Of a stretch of 64,000 nt of DNA, positions 41,800 through 49,444 are shown piece by piece. The notes under the pieces were generated by a model that was given only the letters and a program-made list of their open reading frames with translations, was not told where the DNA came from and searched no databases. The DNA comes from Pseudoflavonifractor sp. An85 (GTDB taxonomy: Bacteria; Bacillota; Clostridia; Oscillospirales; Oscillospiraceae): contig NZ_NFHE01000007.1 of the NCBI RefSeq assembly GCF_002161235.1, positions 1-64,000 on the forward strand, read 5' to 3'. The translations under genes were made by a program, and so were the position numbers. Position 1 is the stretch's first letter. Each line of letters begins with the position of its first letter.

Positions 41800-43974
41800 A
41801 TGCTGAAACTAAAACGATATCTAAAGCCCTATGTACGCCTGTTGCTGGTAGGCATTGTCCTGCTCTTCGGCCAGGCCATGTTGGAGCTGTCCCTGCCCAA
41901 CTATATGAGCGACATCGTCAATGTGGGGTTGCAGCAAGGAGGCATTACCTCCTCTGCCCCTCAGGTCATCTCCAAAGACACCTTGACCATGCTGGAGATG
42001 TTCATGTCCTCCGAGGATCAGGCTCTGGTGGAGCAAGCCTATGTGCCTTTGGCGGACCACCCCCAGTCCGAGAGCCTGTCCCAAACCTTCCCCGAGGCCA
42101 CTGGCGAGGATTGGGCCCTCAGTACCCAGGACGAGACCGACGTGGACGGAGCCTTTGGACGGGCCAGCTATGCCTTAACCTGGCTGATGACCCAATCCGA
42201 TGGAGTTCAGGGCTCTGAACAGGACTTCCAGGCCCTGGGCCAGCTGCTCAGCCAGCCCCAGGGTCAACAGCTGGTGGCTCAGGCCATTGACATTGCCGCC
42301 CAAACCCCCGACACCATGCTGGAGCAGACCGGCGTGATGCTGGTCAAGCAGCTCTATCAGCAGCTGGGCGCGGATACCGATGCCATCCAGACCCGCTACA
42401 TCCTCACCACAGGCGCCCGCATGGCGGTGCTGGCTGTATTGCTCACCGCCTGTGCCATTGCCGCCGGCTACTGCATGGCCCGGATGGGTGCAGGTGTGGC
42501 CCGGGACCTGCGCCGGGATGTGTTCACCAAAGTGACCTACTTCAACAACGATGAGATGGATCAGTTCTCCGGGGCCAGTCTCATCACCCGATGCACCAAC
42601 GACATCACCCAGGTGCAAAACTTCCTGAGTATGGGCTTCCGCCTGCTGTGCTTCGCCCCCATCATGGGCATTGGCGGCCTGATCATGGGCCTGTCCACCT
42701 GTCTCAATCTGGCCTGGGTTCTGGCCCTGGCCCTGATTGTCATGCTGGGCCTGCTGATGATCCTCTTTGCCGTGGCCATGCCCCGGTTTAAGAAGATGCA
42801 ATCCCTGGTGGACCGGCTCAACCTGGTCAGCCGGGAGGAAATCGGGGGTCTGATGGTGGTACGCGCCTTCTCCAACCAGTCCTTCATGCAGAACCGGTTT
42901 GAAAAGGCCAACAGAGACCTGACCTCCAACACCCTGTTTGTCAACCGTGCCATGGCCACCATGCTCCCCGCCATGACCCTGGTGATGAACGGCCTGTCCC
43001 TGCTCATCGTGTGGTTCGGCGGCAAGGAGATCGCCGCCAGCAACCTGCAGGTGGGCGATATGATGGCCTTCATTCAGTATGCCATGCACGTGATCATGAG
43101 CTTTCTCTTCATCAGCATGATGTTCATCATGGTGCCCCGCGCCTCGGTGTCCGCGGAGCGTATCCAGGAAGTGCTGGAGACGGAAAACCAGGTTCAGGAC
43201 CCGGAGCACCCCGTCCATCTGGCCCAGCCCGTGCAGGGCGTGGTGGAGTTCCACGACGTGTCCTTCCGCTACCCTGGCGCCGATGCCGACGTACTGGAAC
43301 ATGTGAGCTTTGTGGCCCGTCCCGGACAGACCACCGCTTTCATTGGCTCCACCGGTTCGGGCAAGTCCACCCTCATCAACCTCATCCCCCGCTTCCACGA
43401 CGTGTCTGAGGGCAGCATCACCTTGGATGGGGTAGACATCCGCACCCTGCCCCAGAAAGAGCTGCGAGATGCCATTGGCTACGTGCCTCAGAAGGGCATC
43501 TTGCTCCGGGGCACGGTGGAGAGCAACCTGAAATACGGAAACCCCGATGCCTCCCAGGAGCTGGTGGACCAGAGCGCTCAAATCGCCCAGGCCACCGAGT
43601 TTATCTCCCACCTGGAACAGGGTATGCAGACCCCCATCAGCCAGGGCGGTACCAACGTCTCCGGCGGCCAGCGGCAGCGACTGTCCATTGCCCGGGCACT
43701 GGCCAAGCAGGCTCCAGTGTATATCTTTGATGACACCTTCTCCGCGCTGGACTTTAAAACCGACGCGCAGCTGCGCGCGGCCTTGAAGGAATACACCACC
43801 CAGGCCACCGTGCTCATCGTGGCTCAGCGCGTGTCCACCATTCTGGACGCTGACCAGATTCTGGTGCTGGATCAGGGCAAAGTGGTGGGTCAGGGCACCC
43901 ACAAGGAACTGATGAAGAGCTGCCCCACCTATCAGGAAATTGCCCACAGTCAGCTTTCAAAGGAGGAATTGTAA
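41800..43974 (+). CDS. ABC exporter half-transporter, subunit with degenerate Walker B
   Basis: A 724-residue transmembrane-plus-ATPase protein. An unusual extracytoplasmic insertion of about 160 residues (about 45-205, Gln/Asp-rich) separates helices 1 and 2. The ATPase domain has Walker A GSTGSGKSTLIN and signature NVSGGQRQRLS. Walker B is VYIFDDTFSALD, with Asp in place of the catalytic Glu, which marks the non-catalytic site of heterodimeric exporters such as BmrC/TM287. The partner gene follows 2 nt later. The frame is open further upstream inside marR, but ATG 41800 with AGGAGGG is the natural start. Confidence 0.92.
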   Translation: MLKLKRYLKPYVRLLLVGIVLLFGQAMLELSLPNYMSDIVNVGLQQGGITSSAPQVISKDTLTMLEMFMSSEDQALVEQAYVPLADHPQSESLSQTFPEATGEDWALSTQDETDVDGAFGRASYALTWLMTQSDGVQGSEQDFQALGQLLSQPQGQQLVAQAIDIAAQTPDTMLEQTGVMLVKQLYQQLGADTDAIQTRYILTTGARMAVLAVLLTACAIAAGYCMARMGAGVARDLRRDVFTKVTYFNNDEMDQFSGASLITRCTNDITQVQNFLSMGFRLLCFAPIMGIGGLIMGLSTCLNLAWVLALALIVMLGLLMILFAVAMPRFKKMQSLVDRLNLVSREEIGGLMVVRAFSNQSFMQNRFEKANRDLTSNTLFVNRAMATMLPAMTLVMNGLSLLIVWFGGKEIAASNLQVGDMMAFIQYAMHVIMSFLFISMMFIMVPRASVSAERIQEVLETENQVQDPEHPVHLAQPVQGVVEFHDVSFRYPGADADVLEHVSFVARPGQTTAFIGSTGSGKSTLINLIPRFHDVSEGSITLDGVDIRTLPQKELRDAIGYVPQKGILLRGTVESNLKYGNPDASQELVDQSAQIAQATEFISHLEQGMQTPISQGGTNVSGGQRQRLSIARALAKQAPVYIFDDTFSALDFKTDAQLRAALKEYTTQATVLIVAQRVSTILDADQILVLDQGKVVGQGTHKELMKSCPTYQEIAHSQLSKEEL

Positions 43975-43976
43975 TC

Positions 43977-45812
43977 ATGGCAGGACCCATGCGACACGGC
44001 CCTATGGGCCACGGCCCCGCTGGTATGCACGGCGGGGACAAGGCAGCGGATTTCTCCGGCACCATGAAGAAATTGCTCAAATATATGAACCGCTACCTCC
44101 CCGTTCTCATCCTCTCCCTGGTGTGCGCAGTAGCCGGCACCGCCTTCTCCATTCTCGGCCCTAAAATTCTGGGTAACGCCACCACCAAGCTCTTTGAGGG
44201 CCTGATGGCCATGATTGCCGGTACCGGTGGCATCGACTTCGACGCTCTGGCCCAGATTCTTCTCTTCTTGGGCGGCCTGTACCTGTTCAGCGCTCTGCTG
44301 ACCTATGTACAGGGCTGGCTCATGGCAGGCATCGCCACCAAAGTCAGCTACACCATGCGCACCGATATCAGCCGGAAGATCGACCGTCTGCCCATGTCCT
44401 ACTTTGACAAGGTCTCCCACGGCGAGGTGCTCAGCCGTATCACCAACGACGTGGATTCCGTCACCCAGACCTTAAACCAGAGCCTGTCCCAGGTGGTCAC
44501 TCAGGTGACCCTGCTGCTGGGTGTACTCATTATGATGCTCTCCATCAGTCCCTGGATGACCCTCATTGCCCTTTGCATCCTGCCCGTGTGTCTGTTCATC
44601 GTCATGAACGTCATCCGCCGCAGTCAGAAGTTCTTCCGCAGCCAGCAGGAATATCTGGGCCACGTCAACGGCCATGTGGAGGAGATGTTCGGCGCTCACG
44701 TGGTGGTTACCGCCTTCAACGGTCAAGAAGACTCCATCCGCACCTTCCACGAGATGAACGACAAGCTGTACCACAGCGCTTGGAAGAGCCAGTTCCTCAG
44801 CGGCATGATGATGCCTTTGATGAACTTTGCCAGCAACTTGGGTTATGTGGCCATCTGTGTGCTGGGCGGATTTTTGGCCCTGAACCAGGCCATCACTGTG
44901 GGTGATATCCAGGCCTTCATCCAGTATGTGCGCCAGTTCACCCAGCCCATCAACCAGCTGGCCAACATCTCCAACCAGCTCCAGCTCACCGCTGCCGCCG
45001 CCGAGCGGGTGTTTCTCTTCCTGGATGAGCCGGAGGAGAGTCCCGACCCTTCCCCCGCTGTGGACCCCGAGTCCGTCGACGGCTCGGTGCAGTTTGCCCA
45101 CGTGAACTTTGGCTATGTCCCCGATAAGACCATCATCCACGATTTCTCCGCCACCATCCAGCCCGGTACCAAGGTGGCCATCGTAGGCCCCACCGGCGCA
45201 GGCAAGACCACCATCGTCAAGCTGCTGATGCGGTTTTACGATGTGAACGAGGGTGCTGTGCTGCTCAGTGGCTATGATGTGCGCCAGTTTGCCCGAGGCG
45301 AGATGCGCGATGCCTTTGGCATGGTGCTCCAGGACACCTGGCTGTACAACGACACCATCCGGGAGAACATCCGCTTCGGCCGTCTGACTGCCACCGACGA
45401 GGAAGTGCTCCAGGCCGCCAAAGCGGCTCAGGTGGACCACTTTGTGCGCACCCTCCCCCACGGCTACGACACCGTGCTCAACGAGGACGCCAGCAACATC
45501 AGCCAGGGCCAGAAACAGCTGCTCACCATTGCCCGCACCATTCTCTCTGACCCCAAGATCCTCATTCTGGACGAGGCCACTTCCAGCGTGGATACCCGCA
45601 CGGAAGTTGCCATCCAGCAGGCCATGGATCACCTCACCCAGGGTCGCACCAGCTTCATCATCGCCCACCGTCTGTCCACCATCCGCAACGCCGACGTCAT
45701 TCTGGTGATGAAGGACGGCGACATTGTGGAGACAGGCACCCACCAGCAACTGCTGGATCAAAAGGGCTTCTACGCCAATTTGCACAACAGCCAGTTTGCC
45801 ACCACGGCATAA
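43977..45812 (+). CDS. ABC exporter half-transporter, catalytic subunit
   Basis: A 611-residue half-transporter. The N-terminal ~20 residues (AGPMRHGPMGHGPAGMHGG) are a Gly/Met/His tail. Six helices follow, then an ATPase domain with Walker A GPTGAGKTT and Walker B ILILDEATSSVD (intact Glu), but a degenerate signature NISQGQKQL. Its signature completes the degenerate site of the partner, while the partner's VSGGQ completes this subunit's active site. Probable heterodimeric drug or peptide exporter controlled by MarR. AAAGGAGG precedes the ATG. Confidence 0.93.
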   Translation: MAGPMRHGPMGHGPAGMHGGDKAADFSGTMKKLLKYMNRYLPVLILSLVCAVAGTAFSILGPKILGNATTKLFEGLMAMIAGTGGIDFDALAQILLFLGGLYLFSALLTYVQGWLMAGIATKVSYTMRTDISRKIDRLPMSYFDKVSHGEVLSRITNDVDSVTQTLNQSLSQVVTQVTLLLGVLIMMLSISPWMTLIALCILPVCLFIVMNVIRRSQKFFRSQQEYLGHVNGHVEEMFGAHVVVTAFNGQEDSIRTFHEMNDKLYHSAWKSQFLSGMMMPLMNFASNLGYVAICVLGGFLALNQAITVGDIQAFIQYVRQFTQPINQLANISNQLQLTAAAAERVFLFLDEPEESPDPSPAVDPESVDGSVQFAHVNFGYVPDKTIIHDFSATIQPGTKVAIVGPTGAGKTTIVKLLMRFYDVNEGAVLLSGYDVRQFARGEMRDAFGMVLQDTWLYNDTIRENIRFGRLTATDEEVLQAAKAAQVDHFVRTLPHGYDTVLNEDASNISQGQKQLLTIARTILSDPKILILDEATSSVDTRTEVAIQQAMDHLTQGRTSFIIAHRLSTIRNADVILVMKDGDIVETGTHQQLLDQKGFYANLHNSQFATTA

Positions 45813-45819
45813 GTAAAAT

Positions 45820-45850
45820 GGGGATGCAGGTTTTGTGCCTGCATCCCCTG
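45820..45850 (+). terminator. Hairpin after the ABC exporter operon
   Basis: GGGGATGCAGG pairs with CCTGCATCCCC around TTTTGTG. The trailing T run is weak (CTGACTTTT). Confidence 0.65.
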
Positions 45851-45884
45851 ACTTTTAAGTGAAGAGTGAATAGGGAAAAAGAAA

Positions 45885-46036
45885 ACCGGCCAAGGGCCGG
45901 CGGCGCTTTTGCGCCGTCCAAGTGTTTTCGCCCCAGGCGAAAACCTTGGCGCAGGCGGAATTCACTTCCGCCGAGCATTGAAATGAGCCTATGGCTCCCA
46001 AAACAAAAGCACCTGCTTTCGCAGGTGCTTTTGTTT
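45885..46036 (-). repeat. Hairpin-rich tRNA-trailer repeat, copy A
   Basis: It starts directly after the CCA end of tRNA-Gly (minus strand) and contains, in order: a 17-bp terminator stem with a GAAA loop (46000-46036), GAGCC/GGCTC, GGCGGAA/TTCCGCC, TTTTCGCC/GGCGAAAA, GGCGC/GCGCC and GGCC-type stems. A second copy lies behind tRNA-Arg at 47937-48090. Differences between copies fall in loops or are compensatory. Function unknown; no protein-coding signal. Confidence 0.8.
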
Positions 46037-46110
46037 TGGAGCGGGTGAGGGGAATCGAACCCCCGTGTTCAGCTTGGGAAGCTGACATTCTACCATTGAA
46101 CTACACCCGC
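46037..46110 (-). tRNA. tRNA-Gly (anticodon CCC)
   Basis: A complete 74-nt cloverleaf: acceptor GCGGGTG/CACCCGC, D stem GTTC/GAAT, anticodon stem TCAGC/GCTGA with loop TTCCCAA, T arm with GTTCGATTC, discriminator T and an encoded CCA. The anticodon CCC reads GGG codons. Confidence 0.95.
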
Positions 46111-46135
46111 ATATTCTTTTTTACCGGTGAAAGTG

Positions 46136-46164
46136 ATTATAATACACCCCACAGGAAAAATCAA
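46136..46164 (-). promoter_or_regulatory. Promoter of tRNA-Gly
   Basis: On the minus strand TTGATT, 17-nt spacer and TATAAT, about 26 nt upstream of the mature tRNA 5' end. Confidence 0.7.
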
Positions 46165-46250
46165 GAGTTTTTTCTCCCCACCCTTCTTCCCTCTTCCCCA
46201 TATTTCCCCCAGTCCCTCAAGACTTTATATAAACTTTACAATTCCACCCC

Positions 46251-46279
46251 TTTACTTTTCCGGACTACCTTGGTACAAT
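46251..46279 (+). promoter_or_regulatory. Promoter of the small transcription unit
   Basis: TTTACT (46251-46256), 17-nt spacer, TACAAT (46274-46279). Expected transcription start near 46286. Confidence 0.6.
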
Positions 46280-46313
46280 ACACAACAGAAACCAAGAAAA
46301 GAGGTGTGAACCC

Positions 46314-46391
46314 GTGAGAGACTTTTCCCGCATGCCCGATGTGGATGATATGATTTTCAATGACGATCAAACCGTTCCCAGCCAGCGCTGA
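46314..46391 (+). CDS. 25-residue small ORF, possible leader peptide
   Basis: A GTG-started ORF with GAGGTG 7 nt upstream. The peptide is polar and acidic in the middle (MPDVDDMIFNDDQ), with no membrane segment. It sits between a good promoter and a strong terminator, so the transcript is only about 170 nt. Either it is a genuine small protein gene, or it is a leader peptide for the PF06541 gene that starts 35 nt past the terminator. Too short for homology to be judged. Confidence 0.45.
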   Translation: MRDFSRMPDVDDMIFNDDQTVPSQR

Positions 46392-46423
46392 TTGGCCCGA
46401 ACGTTTTCTTTCACATCTATAGA

Positions 46424-46455
46424 ACTCACCCCAGGACCCCTGGAGTGAGTTTTTG
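46424..46455 (+). terminator. Terminator or attenuator ahead of the PF06541 gene
   Basis: ACTCAC-C-CCAGG pairs with CCTGG-A-GTGAGT around ACC, followed by T5. No second promoter is obvious between this and the gene at 46491, so read-through may be regulated. Confidence 0.8.
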
Positions 46456-46490
46456 TCGTTTTTTCCACACTCCAGAGAAAGAGGTTATTT

Positions 46491-47804
46491 ATGATGTATT
46501 CCTTCTCCCAGCTGGCCTGGTTCTTCCTGATCTACTCGTTTTTGGGTTGGTGCGCCAGCGTGGCAGTCTGCGCCGTCAAAAAGCATTCTTTCGTCAATCC
46601 AGGCTTTTTAAATCTGCCCCTGAGCCCCATCTACGGCGTGGGTGCCGTCCTGGTCACCGTGGTCTTTCCCGAACTGGTCGACCAGCCCTTCTTCTTCATT
46701 TTAGGTTCCTGTGCCCTTTTCGCTGTGTTGGCTGTCACCACTGGTGTGGGGCTAGAGCGGCTGCTGCGCCGGAGATGGTGGGACTTCTCTCACCACCGCT
46801 TCCACTTCCACGGCTATGTCTCCCTGTCCATGCTGTTGGTGCTGGGCGTAGCCGCCTGGCTGGGTATGCGCTTTCTCAACCCGCTGCTGGCTCTGGTTCT
46901 GGGCGACCTGCCTGAGCTTCTCTCTCGCATTCTTCTGCTGGTACTCTATTCCCTGGTGGGGCTTGATCTAGCCCTCTCGCTGGGCATCACCGTGGAGATG
47001 GGCGTCCGCCTGCGCCGTCTCTCCCGCCTGTCCCAGGACTTTCAGGAGCTCTCCTCCCTGTTCGGACACGCCATCACCCAGCGCATCCAGGCCCGTATGC
47101 TCCACGCCTACCCCAATCTGGAACAGCCCTCTTCTGCCAAGCCTGTTGCCAAACCGGAGGTCTTTGCTCAAGGCTGTTCTCCCACCAAGCTCATTTGGCT
47201 GTTTGTCATTGCCGCCCTGCTGGGCGATATCATCGAAACTCTGTTCTGCCGGGCCACCATGGGAATTTGGATGAGTCGCAGCAGTCTTATCTACGGCCCC
47301 TTCAGCATTGTATGGGGCCTGGGGGCTGTGATGTTCACCGCCTTGCTCTACCGCTACCGGGACAAGAGCGATCGGTACTTATTCTTTGCCGGCACCATTT
47401 TGGGTGGCGCCTACGAATACTTTTGTAGCGTATTCACCGAACTGGTCTTTGGTACCGTGTTCTGGGACTACAGCCACATTCCCTTCAACCTGGCCGGACG
47501 TATCAACTTGCTGTACTGTTTCTTCTGGGGCATTGCTGCCGTGGGTTGGATGAAGCTGCTCTATCCCCACCTGTCCCGGCTCATTGAGCGCATTCCCATG
47601 AAGGCCGGCAAGCCCCTGACGGTGGTTCTGGTGGTGTTCATGGTGGCGAACATTCTTATTTCCGCTCTGGCTCTGGGGCGCTATCAACAGCGGCACACCG
47701 TCCCGGATAGCCCAACCAACGTCGTGAGCGAATTTTTAGACCTCCACTACCCGGATGAACGGATCGAACTGGTTTATCCCAACATGAAACAGGTGGCTGA
47801 CTAA
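46491..47804 (+). CDS. Two-domain PF06541 (ABC_trans_CmpB-like) membrane protein
   Basis: A 437-residue polytopic protein that contains the PF06541 module twice. Copy 1 starts LAWFFLIYSFLGWCASV with LPLSPIYGVGAVLV. Copy 2 starts KLIWLFVIAALLGDIIETLF with SLIYGPFSIVWGLGAVM, followed by the EYFCSVFTELVFGTVFWDYS signature. About 12 helices in total. The family is annotated as putative ABC permease, but no ATPase is nearby and its function is unknown. GAGGTTATTT precedes the ATG. A single-module relative is at 51792-52598. Confidence 0.82.
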   Translation: MMYSFSQLAWFFLIYSFLGWCASVAVCAVKKHSFVNPGFLNLPLSPIYGVGAVLVTVVFPELVDQPFFFILGSCALFAVLAVTTGVGLERLLRRRWWDFSHHRFHFHGYVSLSMLLVLGVAAWLGMRFLNPLLALVLGDLPELLSRILLLVLYSLVGLDLALSLGITVEMGVRLRRLSRLSQDFQELSSLFGHAITQRIQARMLHAYPNLEQPSSAKPVAKPEVFAQGCSPTKLIWLFVIAALLGDIIETLFCRATMGIWMSRSSLIYGPFSIVWGLGAVMFTALLYRYRDKSDRYLFFAGTILGGAYEYFCSVFTELVFGTVFWDYSHIPFNLAGRINLLYCFFWGIAAVGWMKLLYPHLSRLIERIPMKAGKPLTVVLVVFMVANILISALALGRYQQRHTVPDSPTNVVSEFLDLHYPDERIELVYPNMKQVAD

Positions 47805-47806
47805 AA

Positions 47807-47846
47807 CAAAAACGTCCGATGCAACTAGAGGCATCGGACGTTTTTC
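47807..47846 (+). terminator. Terminator of the two-domain PF06541 gene
   Basis: AAAACGTCCGATGC pairs with GCATCGGACGTTTTT. A further stem, ACCCCCGGA/TCCGGGGGT, lies at 47872-47899 and probably ends transcription arriving from the tRNA-Arg side. Confidence 0.9.
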
Positions 47847-47936
47847 AATCTCAAGCGAATACATAAATCAAACCCCCGGACGCTTACGCATCCGGGGGTA
47901 TATGACATCCAAACAGCATAGATTTCCAGTAGAACA

Positions 47937-48090
47937 TGGCCCCACACGGTGGGGCGGCGCTTATGCGCCGTACAAGCGTTTTCGCCTATGGCGAAAACCT
48001 TGGCGCAGGCGGAATTGACTTCCGCCGAGCATTAAAATGAACCTGTGGTTACCAAAATAAAAGCACCTGCTTTCGCAGGTGCTTTTATTT
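47937..48090 (-). repeat. Hairpin-rich tRNA-trailer repeat, copy B
   Basis: Second copy of the element at 45885-46036, again starting right after an encoded tRNA CCA. The terminator stem (48054-48090) differs from copy A by a C-to-T change matched by G-to-A in the other arm. GAGCC/GGCTC becomes GAACC/GGTT, and the distal stem is GCCCCAC/GTGGGGC instead of CCGGCC/GGCCGG. Core stems TTTTCGCC/GGCGAAAA and GGCGGAA/TTCCGCC are unchanged. Confidence 0.8.
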
Positions 48091-48167
48091 TGGTACGGCT
48101 GGAGGGATTCGAACCCCCGACCTTTTGGTTCGTAGCCAAACACTCTATCCAGCTGAGCTACAGCCGC
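48091..48167 (-). tRNA. tRNA-Arg (anticodon ACG)
   Basis: A complete 77-nt cloverleaf: acceptor GCGGCTG/CAGCCGT, anticodon stem TTTGG/CCAAA with loop CTACGAA, T arm GGGGGTTCGAATCCCTC, discriminator A and encoded CCA. The A34 is presumably deaminated to inosine. A TATAAT-rich promoter lies at about 48190. Confidence 0.96.
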
Positions 48168-48262
48168 GTGTCGTTTCCTGGCGACTTGATTATAATAGCA
48201 CAGCACTTAGAAGAATGCAAGAGTTTTTTCGCTTTTTTCAAAAATTTTTTCAACGGGTCTAT

Positions 48263-48895
48263 TTACTCCTCCGAGATCATATAACTGAGGGTCAGGAGGC
48301 TATCGGCAAAGTGTACGTTCTCCACCTTCACATCAGGCATCTCCTGCTCCGGCAGCTCCACATTGGTGAAGTTCCAGATGCCGTCCACTCCCAGCTTGCT
48401 CAAACGGCGAGCGGTATCCACAGCCACCGAACCAGGGACGGTGAGCACCGCCACACTGACCCGGTGCTCCCGCACAAAGGTGTCCAGCCCGTCGATGTGG
48501 TACACGGGGACACCACCCAGCTTGGTGTCCACCAGCTGCGGGTCCACATCAAAGGCCGCCACCAGACGGAAGCCGTTGGCACGGAAGGGGAAATTCTCAA
48601 TGAGGGCACGCCCCAGGTTACCAGCACCCAGAATCAGCACGGTGTGTCCTTTGTTCATACCCAGGATTTCCGCCACCTCGCCCCGCAGGCGCTCCACATT
48701 ATAACCATATCCCTGCTGGCCGAACCCGCCAAAGCAGGACAGATCCTGGCGAATCTGAGAGGCAGTCAGTCCCATGGATTGGGCCAACGCCCCCGAGGAA
48801 ATACGAATGGTTCCAGCCCGGTACAAATCATCCAGATGACGGTAGTACCGCGGCAAACGGCGAATTACCGCCGAAGAAATTTTATCTTTTTTCAT
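48263..48895 (-). CDS. rex: Redox-sensing transcriptional repressor Rex
   Basis: A 210-residue protein. The N-terminal winged helix has ISSAVIRRLPRYYRHLDDL and TASQIRQDLSCFGGFGQQGYGY, the Rex DNA-reading motif. The C-terminal Rossmann domain has LILGAGNLGRALIEN and binds NADH/NAD+. It senses the NADH ratio and represses fermentative and electron-transport genes in clostridia, typically including butyryl-CoA synthesis operons. ATG 48895 is preceded by GAGGG; a GTG four codons upstream is less likely. Confidence 0.96.
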   Translation of the reverse strand: MKKDKISSAVIRRLPRYYRHLDDLYRAGTIRISSGALAQSMGLTASQIRQDLSCFGGFGQQGYGYNVERLRGEVAEILGMNKGHTVLILGAGNLGRALIENFPFRANGFRLVAAFDVDPQLVDTKLGGVPVYHIDGLDTFVREHRVSVAVLTVPGSVAVDTARRLSKLGVDGIWNFTNVELPEQEMPDVKVENVHFADSLLTLSYMISEE

Positions 48896-48963
48896 AGCAA
48901 CCCTCACACTTTGTCAAAATCTGACCAGCGATCGTTTCGTCAATCTTTTACCATATGCATAGT

Positions 48964-48992
48964 ATTCTATCTCATTGTCATAAGTTTGTCAA
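48964..48992 (-). promoter_or_regulatory. Promoter of rex
   Basis: On the minus strand TTGACA, 17-nt spacer and TAGAAT, about 65 nt upstream of the rex ATG. It lies in the 150-nt divergent region shared with the SleC-like operon. Confidence 0.65.
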
Positions 48993-49044
48993 TTTCCTTA
49001 TGGCATTTCTTGCAACATTTCTCATTCTCAAGGAGGTATTCCAC

Positions 49045-49434
49045 ATGGCTCAAACCGGTTCTCTCATTGTGCGGGTCTTTGCATCCCGCGCGCAGCTTCC
49101 CATACAGGGAGCCACGGTGCTGGTTGCCCAGCGAGATGATCAAGGACGGTATCAACTCTTGTCCGCTCTGATTACCGACGAGAGTGGCTTGGCAGGCCCC
49201 GTTTCTCTACCTGCCCCGGATGTGGCTCTCAGCCAGAACCCCGGTAGCCCTCTGCCCTTCTCCTCCTACTCCCTGGTGGTGGAGCACCCAGGCTATCAGG
49301 TGGCGATCTTCCAGGATCTGCAAATCTTCTCTGGGGTGGAGACCACCCAAAGCGTCCCCCTCATGCCCCTGTCCATTCCCGAATCGGATTCTCCCAGACA
49401 GCAGATCACCCAAGTTACCCCACAACCACTGTAA
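49045..49434 (+). CDS. SleC N-terminal (pre/pro) domain encoded as a separate protein
   Basis: A 129-residue protein with a carboxypeptidase-regulatory-like beta fold: GSLIVRVFASRAQLPIQGAT, TDESGLAGPVSLPAP and YSLVVEHPGYQVAIFQDLQI. This corresponds to the N-terminal portion of the clostridial spore cortex-lytic enzyme SleC, where it is fused to the catalytic part. Here it ends at a TAA, and the next gene begins 10 nt later. AAGGAGG lies 8 nt before ATG 49045. It may act in trans as a folding or targeting module; that is inference. Confidence 0.72.
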   Translation: MAQTGSLIVRVFASRAQLPIQGATVLVAQRDDQGRYQLLSALITDESGLAGPVSLPAPDVALSQNPGSPLPFSSYSLVVEHPGYQVAIFQDLQIFSGVETTQSVPLMPLSIPESDSPRQQITQVTPQPL

Positions 49435-49444
49435 GGAGGCCGCT

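Noticed and set aside
42175-43947. 590-codon minus-strand frame opposite the ABC exporter, and similar ones at 4389-5702 and 12443-13768
   Set aside because: All lie antisense to well-identified genes, are rich in His, Gly and Gln, and lack ribosome binding sites or motifs.
45885-48090. CRISPR array
   Set aside because: There are only two copies 2 kb apart, 150 nt long and associated with tRNAs; no short regularly spaced repeats or cas genes occur anywhere in the window.
45697-48206. Small ORFs with similar peptides (RLRQGFR-type) at 45697-45978 and 47961-48206
   Set aside because: They are translations of the duplicated hairpin repeat; changes preserve RNA pairing and not codons, and no ribosome binding site is present.
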